DNA from: JASHVB01 sp049522565
Lineage (GTDB): Bacteria > Pseudomonadota > Alphaproteobacteria > Acetobacterales > Acetobacteraceae
NCBI GenBank assembly: GCA_049522565.1
Contig: JBEKNT010000171.1
Coordinates: 1-25,203 of the forward strand
DNA: 25,203 nucleotides
Direction of reading: 5' to 3'
Under the pieces are notes generated by a model that did not search any database, had not been told where the DNA came from, and saw only the letters and a program-made list of their open reading frames with translations. How positions within the stretch are numbered: position 1 is the first letter of the stretch; every line of letters starts with the position of its first letter. Shown piece by piece: positions 1 through 8,154 of this stretch. Both the position numbers and the translations under genes were made by a program.

Positions 1-10
1 CTGAAGGGTC

Positions 11-83
11 CCAAGGGCTCCGCCCTTGGCGGGGATCCAAGGGGCAGAGCCCCTTGGTGGGGTTCCAGGGGCAAAGCCCCTGG
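11..83. repeat. Three tandem hairpins (intergenic palindromic repeat)
   Basis: Three perfect inverted repeats follow one another: CCAAGGGC/GCCCTTGG at 11-18 and 22-29 (loop TCC), CCAAGGGGC/GCCCCTTGG at 37-45 and 49-57 (loop AGA), and CCAGGGGC/GCCCCTGG at 65-72 and 76-83 (loop AAA). All have 3-base loops and similar arms, so they look like serial copies of one unit spaced about 27 bases apart. They lie upstream of the glycosyltransferase start and may end or attenuate transcription from the gene to the left, but no T-run follows, so a terminator role is only a guess. Confidence 0.8.
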
Positions 84-115
84 CCTTACTTCGGTCCGCC
101 CGATTGCCCCGGCCC

Positions 116-859
116 ATGACCCCGCCCGTCCGTCTGCTGGGCCTGGACTTCGCCGACCTCGACGCGGCGGCGGCGGCGGCACTGCTGGCGGCGCGGCCGG
201 CGGACGCGCGGTTCGGCTACGTGGTAACGCCAAACGCCGATCATCTCGTGCGGCTGGCGCGCGATCCCGCTCTGGCCGCGATCTATCGCAATGCCTGTCT
301 GCGCCTGCTGGATTCGCGCGTGGTTGCCGCAGCGGCGGCGGCCCTGCGCCTGCCGGTGCCGCGCGTGGCGCCCGGCAGCGACGTGACGGCGCGGTTGCTG
401 GCGCGGCATCTGCGACCGGGCGAGCGCATCGCCATCGTCGGTCTGCGCCCGATATGGTTGCCGGCGCTGGTGGCGCGGTGCGGCTTGGAGTCGCCGGCGC
501 ATTACGACCCGCCGCTGGGGTTCGCGACGGATTCCGCCGCGCTCGCCGCAACGGTGGCGTTCGTGCTGGCGCACCCGGCGCGGTTCGTGTTCCTGGCCGT
601 CGGTTCGCCGCAGCAGGAGGTGCTGGCCGCTGCCATCGCGGCGACCGGCCGCGCGACCGGGATCGGCCTGTGTATCGGCGCCAGCCTGGAGTTCCTCGCC
701 GGCGCCTCGCGCCGTGCACCCGCCTGGATGCAGCGCGCCGGGCTGGAATGGCTGTTCCGGCTGGGCGGCGATCCGCGCCGCCTGGCGCGCCGCTACCTGT
801 TGCACAGCCCCGCCGTGTTCCGGCTGCTGCTGCGGGCGAGATTTGCGCCGCCGGCTTAG
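116..859 (+). CDS. WecG/TagA/CpsF family glycosyltransferase
   Basis: This 247-residue protein has the hallmarks of the WecG/TagA/CpsF family (GT26), which transfers N-acetylmannosamine-type sugars onto lipid-linked precursors of surface polymers at the cytoplasmic membrane face. Visible motifs are TPNADHLV (38-45) and LLDS (64-67), whose Thr, Asn and Asp match the family's active-site region, then PGSD (86-89), GSPQQE (163-168), IGASLEFLAG (187-196) and the C-terminal APAWMQRAGLEWLFRL block with the basic RRLARRYL tail typical of membrane association. The frame is open from 26, but that extension only reads through the hairpin repeats, so the ATG at 116 is preferred although its ribosome site is weak. 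The sugar and the polymer cannot be told from sequence. The TylF-type methyltransferase downstream fits a glycan-modification setting. Confidence 0.88.
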   Translation: MTPPVRLLGLDFADLDAAAAAALLAARPADARFGYVVTPNADHLVRLARDPALAAIYRNACLRLLDSRVVAAAAAALRLPVPRVAPGSDVTARLLARHLRPGERIAIVGLRPIWLPALVARCGLESPAHYDPPLGFATDSAALAATVAFVLAHPARFVFLAVGSPQQEVLAAAIAATGRATGIGLCIGASLEFLAGASRRAPAWMQRAGLEWLFRLGGDPRRLARRYLLHSPAVFRLLLRARFAPPA

Positions 860-974
860 GCGGCGTGCGGGGAGCCCGCCATCCGCCGCGGGGACCAAGC
901 AGGGGCGCCGAGGCCGGGCGCGATGCGACCGCATGCAGCGCGACAGGCGCATGCGACCTGCTCACCAGTCGTTA

Positions 975-990
975 ATATTGGCCGCAATAT
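975..990. promoter_or_regulatory. Short inverted repeat upstream of the methyltransferase
   Basis: ATATTG-GCCG-CAATAT is a perfect 6-base inverted repeat in an otherwise GC-rich 160-base gap, starting 49 bases before the ATG at 1024. An AT-rich palindrome here could be an operator or part of a promoter (TAATAT at 973-978 resembles a -10 box), but I see no matching -35 element. Confidence 0.25.
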
Positions 991-1023
991 CCTCGCACGA
1001 GCCGCCGCTGCTGGAGGTTGCCC

Positions 1024-1752
1024 ATGCTGGTACTCGAAACCCCAAAAGGCAAACTGGAATATCCTGATATCACGGACGCCTTCTTCGCCGACATCGCCCA
1101 GAAGGTGAGGCCGCATACACGGACCTTTGGCGCCGGCGTGGAGGCTCCCTGGGCGCTGTACCGTTCGATCGAGTACATCGTGCGCAACCGGATTCCGGGC
1201 GATATCGTGGAATGCGGTGTCTGGTCCGGCGGCTCGGTGCTGCTTGCCGCGCATGCCTTGATGCATTTCGGCGATACATCGCGGCGGATCTATCTGTACG
1301 ACACGTTTGCGGGCATGCCCAAGCCGGATGCCATCGACGCCCGCTGGGACGGGGTCCCGGCCTTGCCGACCTGGGAGCACCACCAGCGGAACGGCAGTCG
1401 CTGGTGCTACGGCGGGACGCAAGACCACGTCAGGAGCGTGGTGGCTTCCTCCGGTTATCCGGAGGAAAAATTCGTGTTCGTCGAAGGCATGGTGGAGGAT
1501 ACCCTGCCGGCGACACGGCCCGCACAGATCAGCCTGCTGCGACTGGATACCGACCTCTATCGTTCGACCTATCACGAGCTGGTTCATCTGTATCCGTTGC
1601 TCGCGGTCGGCGGCATTCTGATCATCGACGACTACGGCGCGTTTCAGGGCGCCAGGATCGCGACTGACCGGTTCATCGAGGAGCACCGGTTGCCGCTCTT
1701 TCTGTCGCGTATCGACGGGTCGGTTCGGCTCGCCGTCAAGCCGCTTTTGTAA
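1024..1752 (+). CDS. TylF/MycF family O-methyltransferase
   Basis: This 242-residue protein matches the TylF (macrocin O-methyltransferase) family of SAM- and metal-dependent sugar O-methyltransferases. The SAM site is GDIVECGVWSGGS (59-71), followed by YDTFAGMP (92-99). The metal and catalytic region is LLRLDTDLYRST (171-182), and IIDDYG (200-205) supplies further metal ligands. Length and motif order are normal for the family. The ATG at 1024 has GGAGG at 1013-1017 with good spacing; a TTG two codons earlier is less likely. In environmental bacteria such genes usually methylate sugars in surface polysaccharides, glycolipids or natural products. The GT26 glycosyltransferase just upstream on the same strand suggests a shared glycan, but the 164-base gap means a common operon is not certain. 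Confidence 0.88.
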   Translation: MLVLETPKGKLEYPDITDAFFADIAQKVRPHTRTFGAGVEAPWALYRSIEYIVRNRIPGDIVECGVWSGGSVLLAAHALMHFGDTSRRIYLYDTFAGMPKPDAIDARWDGVPALPTWEHHQRNGSRWCYGGTQDHVRSVVASSGYPEEKFVFVEGMVEDTLPATRPAQISLLRLDTDLYRSTYHELVHLYPLLAVGGILIIDDYGAFQGARIATDRFIEEHRLPLFLSRIDGSVRLAVKPLL

Positions 1753-1855
1753 TGGCGTCCGGCAAATGCGCGGCCGGAACGGAACCAGTCTCGGCTGGTT
1801 GCGTGGGGCCGCTCCCATAGGCGTCAGGATAAGCGCTCGACGGAGCAAAATTTCA

Positions 1856-1882
1856 CTCCCCCTCCCCTTGAGGGAGGGGGAG
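1856..1882. repeat. CT-rich hairpin, copy 1 (CTCCCCCTCCC family)
   Basis: CTCCCCCTCCC (1856-1866) and its exact complement GGGAGGGGGAG (1872-1882) flank a 5-base loop. It lies between two convergent genes, where a strong stem could stop transcription from either side. A second member with the same outer arms and a longer interior occurs at 14106-14164; both are followed by AAGC. Confidence 0.75.
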
Positions 1883-1946
1883 AAGCCATTCTGCGCCCGG
1901 TCCAAACCTGATGCGATCCGGCCACGCCCCCGCTACGCCAACAAGC

Positions 1947-2954
1947 CTACGCCATCGCCTGCTCGAAGAATCCGGTATACCCGAACAGCCCGACCGCGCC
2001 GCCGGTGTGCAGGAACACCACCCGCTCGTGCTTGCCGAACGTCCCCTTGCGGATCAGGTCGATCAATCCCGCCATCGCCTTGCCGGAATACACCGGGTCG
2101 AGCAAGACGCCCTCCAACCGCGCCAGCAGCAGCACCGCCTCACCCATGCCCTCGGTCGGTTGGCCGTAGCCGGGGCCGATGTAGTCGCAGTTCGCCTCCA
2201 CCGCGGCGCGGGGAATGCCGCCGCGCACACCGACATAGTCGGCGGTCGCCTCGGCCAGGGTGTGCACCATCGTCTCCTGCCGGTCTTTAGGATTGCGCAC
2301 GCCGATGCCCAGCACCGGGATGCCCGCGTTGCAGCCTTGCAGCCCGACCAGCAGCCCGGCATGCGTGCCGGCGCTGCCGGTGGCACTGACGATGCGGTCG
2401 ATCCGCAGCCCCATCTCGTCGGCCTGCTGCAACAGTTCCTGCGCGCAGGATACGTAACCCAGCGCGCCGACCCGGTTCGAGCCGCCGCCGGGAATGACAT
2501 ACGGCTTGCCGCCCGCGGCCTTCAGTGCCTCGCCCTTGGCCACCGCCTCGGCGTTCATGTCCAGGCCGGAGGGACGATACTCGATGGCGCAGTCGAACAG
2601 CTTGTCGAGCAGCACGTTGCCGCTGTTCAGGTAGTCGCGGTCGTTGGTGACCACCCGGTGCTCCAGCAGCGCGGTGCATTTCAGGCCGAAGCGCGCCGCC
2701 ACCGCCGCGGTCTGCCGCACGTGGTTGGACTGCACCGCCCCCTGGGTCACCAGGTGGTCGGCGCCCTGGGCGAGCGCCTCGCCGGCCAGGAACTCCAGTT
2801 TCCGAATTTTGTTGCCCCCGGTGGCCACCACCGTGCAGTCGTCGCGCTTGATCCAGATTTCCGGCCCGCCCAAATGCCGCGAGAGATTCGCCAGCTTTTC
2901 CAGCGGGGTCGGCGTCGGGAACATCCGGACGCGGGGAAAACGGGCGAGATGCAT
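1947..2954 (-). CDS. PLP-dependent D-cysteine desulfhydrase / L-cysteate sulfo-lyase family enzyme
   Basis: This 335-residue fold-type II PLP enzyme belongs to the ACC deaminase/D-cysteine desulfhydrase group. The N-terminus MHLARFPRVR leads to IKRDDC (35-40) and GGNKIRKLEF (46-55), where Lys49 should bind the cofactor. QSNHVRQTAA is the substrate/phosphate region, ATGSAGTHAGL the glycine-rich PLP phosphate loop, and LLDPVYSGKAMAGL plus FLHTGGAVGLFGY are the closing motifs. Members release ammonia and pyruvate with sulfide (D-cysteine, DcyD) or sulfite (L-cysteate, CuyA). The IKRDDC and LLDPVYSGKAM signatures fit those two better than ACC deaminase, but the substrate is not settled. The ATG is preceded by GGAGG on the minus strand. 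The gene stands alone, divergent from the MsrP-type gene, with no sulfonate exporter or regulator next to it. Confidence 0.85.
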   Translation of the reverse strand: MHLARFPRVRMFPTPTPLEKLANLSRHLGGPEIWIKRDDCTVVATGGNKIRKLEFLAGEALAQGADHLVTQGAVQSNHVRQTAAVAARFGLKCTALLEHRVVTNDRDYLNSGNVLLDKLFDCAIEYRPSGLDMNAEAVAKGEALKAAGGKPYVIPGGGSNRVGALGYVSCAQELLQQADEMGLRIDRIVSATGSAGTHAGLLVGLQGCNAGIPVLGIGVRNPKDRQETMVHTLAEATADYVGVRGGIPRAAVEANCDYIGPGYGQPTEGMGEAVLLLARLEGVLLDPVYSGKAMAGLIDLIRKGTFGKHERVVFLHTGGAVGLFGYTGFFEQAMA

Positions 2955-3123
2955 GGCGGGCCTCCAGGAGAAATATTCTGCCGCGGACGCGGACGGCGTG
3001 TAATGTCTCCGATCCTGATGCGTCCGACAATTGCCGCCGGAGCCCGTGGCCGGCTCTCACGTTCGGGTGAGCGCGACAGCGGGGAGCCTCCGGCAACGCT
3101 ACAACGGGAAGATGGAGACAAGG

Positions 3124-4095
3124 ATGCGCATCATGCGACGCCGCGGCTGGGAAATCGCGGAACGGCTTGCCACCCCGGAGGCGCTTGCCCGCCGGCGCGG
3201 CGTGCTGGCCGGCGCTCTGGCGTTGACGGCGGGAGCGGCGGTCGCGCGCTCCGCCCTGGCGGCGGATGACGCGCCGGCTGCCGCGGCGGGGACCGCCCTA
3301 CCGGGTGCAATCGGGCCGCGCAACGACAAATACCCGCCCGGCCGCGCCGTGACCGAGGAAAAATACGCCACCACCTATAACAATTATTACGAATTCGACG
3401 AGAGCAAGAACCTCTGGCGGGCGGCGCAGAAACTGCCGCAGCGGCCGTGGAGCATCAGCATCGGCGGGATGGTCGCCAAGCCGCGCACCATCGACATCGA
3501 CGATCTGCTGAAGCAGGTCCAGCTCGAGGAGCGGGTCTACCGCCACCGCTGTGTCGAAGCCTGGGCGATGACCGTGCCGTGGACCGGCTTCCCGCTCAGC
3601 CAGTTGGTCAAGCTGGCGGAGCCGCTGGGTTCGGCGAAATACGTTGTGTTCCAGACGGCGCAGGACAAGAAGGCGATGCCGGGGCTGGACAGTCCGTTCT
3701 ACCCGTGGCCCTACATCGAGGGGGTGACGATGGACGAGGCGGCGAACGACCTCGCGTTCATCTCCACCGGGATGTACGGCAAGCCGCTGCCGCCGCAGGA
3801 CGGCGGGCCGATCCGCCTGACGTTGCCGTGGAAGTATGGCTTCAAGTCGGCCAAGGCGCTGGCCAAGGTCAGCTTCACCGACAAGCGTCCGGTCAACTTC
3901 TGGCAGGCCATCGCCCCGGACGAGTACGGCTTCTGGGCCAACGTGAATCCGGACGTGTCGCATCCCCGCTGGAGCCAGGCGCGCGAGCGATTGCTCGGGT
4001 CTGACGAAATGGTGCCCACCGTGATCTACAACGGCTATGGTGATTTCGTCGCCAGCCTCTATGGTGGCCTCAAGGACGAGAAGTTGTTCATGTGA
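3124..4095 (+). CDS. msrP: MsrP (YedY)-type protein-methionine-sulfoxide reductase catalytic subunit
   Basis: This is a periplasmic molybdopterin enzyme of the sulfite-oxidase fold that repairs oxidised methionines in exported proteins. The N-terminus carries a Tat signal, with LARRRGVLAGALALTAGAA before an AxA-type cleavage site. The Mo-ligating cysteine is in HRCVEAWAM (Cys143 from this start), and PWTGFPL, FYPWPYIEGVTMDEA, LPPQDGGPIRL, PWKYGFKS and RPVNFW follow in the family's order. The length of about 323 residues is normal. The frame is open from 3031. I chose the ATG at 3124 because GGAGA sits at 3114-3118; the ATG at 3112 is an alternative. The stop overlaps the next gene by four bases (GTGA), so the two are probably translationally coupled. 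The usual haem partner MsrQ is not in the window. Confidence 0.9.
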   Translation: MRIMRRRGWEIAERLATPEALARRRGVLAGALALTAGAAVARSALAADDAPAAAAGTALPGAIGPRNDKYPPGRAVTEEKYATTYNNYYEFDESKNLWRAAQKLPQRPWSISIGGMVAKPRTIDIDDLLKQVQLEERVYRHRCVEAWAMTVPWTGFPLSQLVKLAEPLGSAKYVVFQTAQDKKAMPGLDSPFYPWPYIEGVTMDEAANDLAFISTGMYGKPLPPQDGGPIRLTLPWKYGFKSAKALAKVSFTDKRPVNFWQAIAPDEYGFWANVNPDVSHPRWSQARERLLGSDEMVPTVIYNGYGDFVASLYGGLKDEKLFM

Positions 4096-4406
4096 CCCTG
4101 CAACGCATCCTGGCGGTCATCTCGGCCATTCTGCTGGTGGGCTCGGTTGCGCTGGCAACTCTGGGCCCGCCCTCGGTGCCGCTTGGCCAGTTGCTGCTGA
4201 TGCTGGACCATGACCTGACCGAAGCGCTGCGCAGCGGCATGGAGCAGCATCTGGCCGCCTGGATCTGGTTGGACATCGTCGCGCCGCTGCTGGTGCGGCC
4301 GGCTTGGCTGGTGCCGGCGGCGCTCGGGTTGATCTGTGCCGGCGCCGCGTTCTCGGTGCCCGCACGCAAGCCGGCCGGGCGTCCGCACCGGCGTAGCCAG
4401 CGGTAA
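4092..4406 (+). CDS. Small membrane protein coupled to msrP
   Basis: A 104-residue protein starts at a GTG that overlaps the msrP stop codon (GTGA, 4092-4095). It has a hydrophobic helix at about residues 5-24 and another at about 66-88, joined by a loop with His40 and His53, and ends in a basic tail (RKPAGRPHRRSQR). It is not MsrQ, which is about twice as long with several haem-binding helices. Its tight coupling suggests a role in anchoring, maturing or delivering electrons to the MsrP-type enzyme, but that is inference from position. I know of no characterised family for it. Confidence 0.7.
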   Translation: MTLQRILAVISAILLVGSVALATLGPPSVPLGQLLLMLDHDLTEALRSGMEQHLAAWIWLDIVAPLLVRPAWLVPAALGLICAGAAFSVPARKPAGRPHRRSQR

Positions 4407-4462
4407 CCTTGGCGTAGCCGGGACCGGCGCATGTCGATGGCCAGCCGACGCCGGTGACCCTT

Positions 4463-7400
4463 ATGCCCCACGCGCCGTCCGCCGCCGCCAGCAACGAGCC
4501 GCCCGCGCGCATCGGGCGGTGGCTCATGCTGACCTGTGCCGGCCTGATCGCGCTCGCCGTCGGGGCGGCGGCGCTGGCGATCTGGGACGCGCGGCGCGAG
4601 GCGCTCGCCCGCTATCAGCAGACCGAGACCAATCTGGGCTTCGTGCTGGCAGAGCAAACGGCGCGCTCGATCCAGGGCGTCGATCTGGTGTTGCAGGCGG
4701 TCCGCGCCCAGGTGCTGTCCGGCGGCGCCGCCACGCCGGCGGCGTTCGAGGCGGCCCTCGGCAATCAGACGACCGCGCAGACCTTGGGTGACCGCTTGCG
4801 CAACCTGCCGCAGGCGGCCGCGATCACCGCGGTCAGCGCCGACGGGCGGGTTGTGGTCTCGTCCCGTGGTCTGCTGGGGGCGACGGTCGATGTGTCGGAT
4901 CGCGAGTTCTTCGGCTGGTTTCGCGACCATAAGGAAGACGCCGCGTTCATCGGCCGGCCGGTGCAGGGCCGCCTGACCCCGGGCTGGACGGCCTATGTCG
5001 TTCGCCGCGTCGTCGGCCCGGATGGGCAGACGCTCGGCTTCGTGGCCGGTGCGCTCGCTTTGTCGTATTTCGAGGACTTCTACCACGCCATCGCGCACGA
5101 CGACGCGACGGCGATCACCTTGATGCGGCGCGGCGGCACCATACTCACGCGCTATCCGGGGTTTGACAGGTATGTCGGCAGGCACATGCCGGCGCAGTCG
5201 CATTGGTTTGGCGTGGCGGCGCGCGGCGGCGGGATGTATCGGTCCAACGGCGAACTGACCGGCCGCCCCCGCTGGGTCTCGGTGCACCCGCTGGCCGACT
5301 ACAACCTTGCGGTGGACGTCAGCTTCTCCGAGGCAACGGCGCTGCGCGACTGGCGACGGCAGAGCAGTGCGATCGCCGGCGGCACGCTCGCGGTGGTGGC
5401 AACGCTGCTGCTGTTGTTCCGTGCCCTGGTCATCCAGTTCCGCCGCCTCACGCGTTCGGAAGCCTCGCTCGCGCAGCGCAATGCCGAGCAAGAGGCGACG
5501 CGGGTGCGGCTGGAGAGCCAGGCCGAGGCGTTGCGTCACAGCGAGGCCGACGCGGAGGAAAAGTCGGCGGCACTACAGACCACCCTGGAGTTCATGGACC
5601 AGGGCATCATGATGGTGAACGCCGACCGCGTGGTGGAGGTGTGCAACGCCCACGCGATGCAAATGCTCGACCTGCCGGCCGCGCTGATGACGGGGCGGCC
5701 GCATTTCGCCGACGTGGTCGCGCATCAGTGGAAGTCGCAGGAGTTTGCGGTCACGCCGGAGGCGATTCAAAGGTTCATCCGCTCCGGTGGCATCCTCGAC
5801 CAGCCGCATGTCTATGAGCGCCGGCGGCCGAATGGGACGGTGCTGGAAATCCGCTCCACGCCGCTGCCCGGCGGTGGCGTGGTGCGCACCTACACCGACG
5901 TGACCGAGCGCAAGGCCGCCGAGGAGCGGGTTACCGCGGCGCACGCGCAGGCCGAGGCGGCGCGCGCCGCGGCGGAACAGGCGAACCAGGCGAAGACCGA
6001 GTTCCTGGCCAATATATCGCATGAAATCCGCACGCCGATGAATGGCATCATCGGCATGAACGAGCTGCTGTTGCGCAGCACGCTGACCGATGTCCAGCGC
6101 GACTGCGCGCTGACCGTGCGCGACAGTGCCGCGGCGCTGCTGCGGGTCATCGACGACGTGCTGGACATCTCCAAGCTGGAAGCCGGGCGGATGGAGCTGG
6201 ACCCGGTCGATTTCGACCTGGGCGAGACGGTCGCGGCGACCGTCGCGCTGCTGGTGCCGCGGGCCCGCGAGAAGGGCATCGCGCTGACCACGCAGATCGC
6301 GCCGGACGCCCGCCAGCGCTTCCACGCCGATGCCATCCGCCTGCGCCAGGTGTTGCTCAACCTGATCAGCAACGCCATCAAGTTCACCGAACGCGGCAGC
6401 GTGGCGGTGACGGTGACTCTGGAGCCCGAGGCGGCGGTTGCCCGGGCCGCGGCCGCGGCGACGGCATCCGACGGCATGCGGCGCGTGGCGATCGAGGTGA
6501 CCGATACCGGCATCGGCATGACCGAGGAGACCCAGGCACGGCTGTTCCAGAAGTTCACCCAGGCGGACAGTTCGATCTCCCGCCGGTTCGGCGGCACCGG
6601 GCTGGGACTGGCGATCACCCGCGAATTGCTCGCGCTGATGGGCGGCACGATCGCGGTGACCAGTCAGCCGGGGCAGGGCAGCCGGTTCGTGGTGACATTG
6701 CCGCTGCTGCCGCCGGTCGGTACGGCGCCGGTCGGCGGAACGGATGCGCCGGGGGTTGGCGGGGCCGCGGGACGTTCGCTGCGCGTGCTGGTGGCGGACG
6801 ACAACCAGACCAATCAGCGGCTGGTCGCGGCGTTGCTGGAATCCGCCGGCCATACGGCGGACCTGGTGACCAACGGCCGTGAGGCGGTCGAGGCGGTGCT
6901 GCGCACGCAGTACGACGTGGTGCTGATGGACGTGCAGATGCCGGTGCTGGACGGGGTGCAGGCGACCCGCCGCATCCGCGCCCTGCCGCCTCCGGCTGGC
7001 GCCGTGCCGATCGTGGCGCTGACCGCGGATGCGGTGGCCGGGGCGGAAGACCGCTATCGCGGGGCGGGTATGGACGCCTATCTCAGCAAGCCGCTGTCGC
7101 CGGATACGCTGGTGGCGACGCTGGACGCCATCGTGCGCGGCGAGCGGGGGGAAACCGGCACGGGGCCGGCGGTGGATCGGACGGCGATCACCGGGCTGCG
7201 CGGGTTCCTGGACGGCGCACAGTTCAGCGCATTCATCGCGGAGTCGGTGCGTGACCTGGCGGCGCGGATCGACAGCCTGGGGACGCGGGTGGCCGCGGGG
7301 GAGCTGGGATTGGCGGCGCGCGAGGCGCACGACCTGGTCTCGGTGGCAGGCAATTGCGGCGCCTGCGCCGTGAGCGCCCTGGCACGGTCCGTAGAGCAGG

Positions 7401-7504
7401 CGGCGCGGCGCGGCGATGCGGTCGAGGCGGGGCGGTTGTTCGCAGCGATGCGCGGCGCGGGCGGCCAGGCGGCGGAGGCGCTGGAGGAGCTGCTGGGGGC
7501 GTAG
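4463..7504 (+). CDS. Hybrid sensor histidine kinase (dCACHE-like, PAS, HisKA, HATPase, REC, Hpt)
   Basis: This 1013-residue membrane kinase has the full layout of an internal phosphorelay. A first helix at about 18-42 and a second at about 300-322 enclose a roughly 250-residue periplasmic sensor resembling a double Cache/PDC domain (VSDREFFGWF). A coiled coil leads to a PAS domain (about 372-489) starting LEFMDQGIMMVNADR. The kinase core has FLANISHEIRTPMNG with the phospho-accepting His520, the N-box LLNLISNAIKF, G1 DTGIGM and G2 GGTGLGLAI. The receiver (about 772-890) has VADDN, Asp823 in LMDVQMPVLDG and Lys876 in LSKP. A C-terminal Hpt-like bundle carries His956 in AHDLVSVAGNCGA. The ATG at 4463 is preceded by GGTGA; a GTG lies three codons earlier. 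No response regulator is adjacent, so the final target is unknown. Confidence 0.92.
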   Translation: MPHAPSAAASNEPPARIGRWLMLTCAGLIALAVGAAALAIWDARREALARYQQTETNLGFVLAEQTARSIQGVDLVLQAVRAQVLSGGAATPAAFEAALGNQTTAQTLGDRLRNLPQAAAITAVSADGRVVVSSRGLLGATVDVSDREFFGWFRDHKEDAAFIGRPVQGRLTPGWTAYVVRRVVGPDGQTLGFVAGALALSYFEDFYHAIAHDDATAITLMRRGGTILTRYPGFDRYVGRHMPAQSHWFGVAARGGGMYRSNGELTGRPRWVSVHPLADYNLAVDVSFSEATALRDWRRQSSAIAGGTLAVVATLLLLFRALVIQFRRLTRSEASLAQRNAEQEATRVRLESQAEALRHSEADAEEKSAALQTTLEFMDQGIMMVNADRVVEVCNAHAMQMLDLPAALMTGRPHFADVVAHQWKSQEFAVTPEAIQRFIRSGGILDQPHVYERRRPNGTVLEIRSTPLPGGGVVRTYTDVTERKAAEERVTAAHAQAEAARAAAEQANQAKTEFLANISHEIRTPMNGIIGMNELLLRSTLTDVQRDCALTVRDSAAALLRVIDDVLDISKLEAGRMELDPVDFDLGETVAATVALLVPRAREKGIALTTQIAPDARQRFHADAIRLRQVLLNLISNAIKFTERGSVAVTVTLEPEAAVARAAAAATASDGMRRVAIEVTDTGIGMTEETQARLFQKFTQADSSISRRFGGTGLGLAITRELLALMGGTIAVTSQPGQGSRFVVTLPLLPPVGTAPVGGTDAPGVGGAAGRSLRVLVADDNQTNQRLVAALLESAGHTADLVTNGREAVEAVLRTQYDVVLMDVQMPVLDGVQATRRIRALPPPAGAVPIVALTADAVAGAEDRYRGAGMDAYLSKPLSPDTLVATLDAIVRGERGETGTGPAVDRTAITGLRGFLDGAQFSAFIAESVRDLAARIDSLGTRVAAGELGLAAREAHDLVSVAGNCGACAVSALARSVEQAARRGDAVEAGRLFAAMRGAGGQAAEALEELLGA

Positions 7505-7628
7505 CAACGTCGAACAGGAAGCATGGCTTCAGGCCGGAACAGGCGCTGACGGCGGTGCCGCGATCGGTGTCGCCTCGATGGCGGTGGCCGGTTGCTCGGC
7601 GTACCGGGCATCGTGGTGTACCTGGGGA

Positions 7629-7646
7629 CTCCGTTGCAATACGGAG
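7629..7646. repeat. Small inverted repeat in the 220-base gap before the DUF29 gene
   Basis: CTCCGT (7629-7634) and ACGGAG (7641-7646) flank a 6-base loop. It is the only clear structure I see between the kinase and the DUF29 gene. It could be an operator or chance. Confidence 0.2.
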
Positions 7647-7724
7647 CGCACGCCGTGGTTTACGACGCAGCACGGGCACTGGCGACGGCAGCCGGCAACG
7701 TTTTCGAACCAAGCAGGGGACATC

Positions 7725-8153
7725 ATGAGTGACCTCTATGACGAGGCCATCCTTACCTGGTCGGAGCGGCAAGCCGAGCTGCTGCGCCGGCTCGCTGCCG
7801 GCGAACGGGTCAACGACCAGGTGGATTGGGAGAACGTCGTCGAGGAGGTCGAGAGCGTGGGTCGCAGCGAACTGCATCGGACCGAGTCGCTGCTGACCCA
7901 GGCGCTTCGTCACCGGCTCAAGGTCACGGCCTGGCCCAACTCGGCGGAGGTGCCGCATTGGCAGGAGGCGGCGACGCTGTTTCAGATGGATGCGGCGCGG
8001 GCGTTGCAAGAACCGATGCGGCAGCGTCTGGACCTGGCGCTGATTTACCGGCGCGCGCGCCATCGCCTGCCGCAGCGGATCGATGGCCAGCCGCCGCTGC
8101 CGCTGCCGGAAACCTGCCCGGTTACGCTGGATGAGTTGCTGGCCGGGCCATAA
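7725..8153 (+). CDS. DUF29 family protein
   Basis: This 142-residue protein fits the DUF29 family, common in alphaproteobacteria and cyanobacteria and of unknown function. The typical start MSDLYDEAILTWSERQAELLR is followed by the diagnostic WENVVEEVESVGRSE (about 37-51) and a helical C-terminal half rich in arginine (ALRHRLKV, ALIYRRARHRL). An open frame reaches back to 7416, but the DUF29 consensus begins at the ATG at 7725, which has CAGGGGA upstream. The lipoprotein gene starts one base after the stop, so the two are likely co-transcribed. Some DUF29 genes sit near mobile or toxin-type loci, but nothing here assigns a role. Confidence 0.85.
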   Translation: MSDLYDEAILTWSERQAELLRRLAAGERVNDQVDWENVVEEVESVGRSELHRTESLLTQALRHRLKVTAWPNSAEVPHWQEAATLFQMDAARALQEPMRQRLDLALIYRRARHRLPQRIDGQPPLPLPETCPVTLDELLAGP

Positions 8154-8154
8154 A

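Noticed and set aside
1947..2954. ACC deaminase
   Set aside because: The general fold fits, but the IKRDDC and LLDPVYSGKAMAGL signatures and the N-terminus are closer to the D-cysteine desulfhydrase/cysteate lyase group.
5573..7507. 644-codon minus-strand frame opposite the histidine kinase
   Set aside because: Antisense shadow of a well-supported kinase with all motifs on the plus strand.
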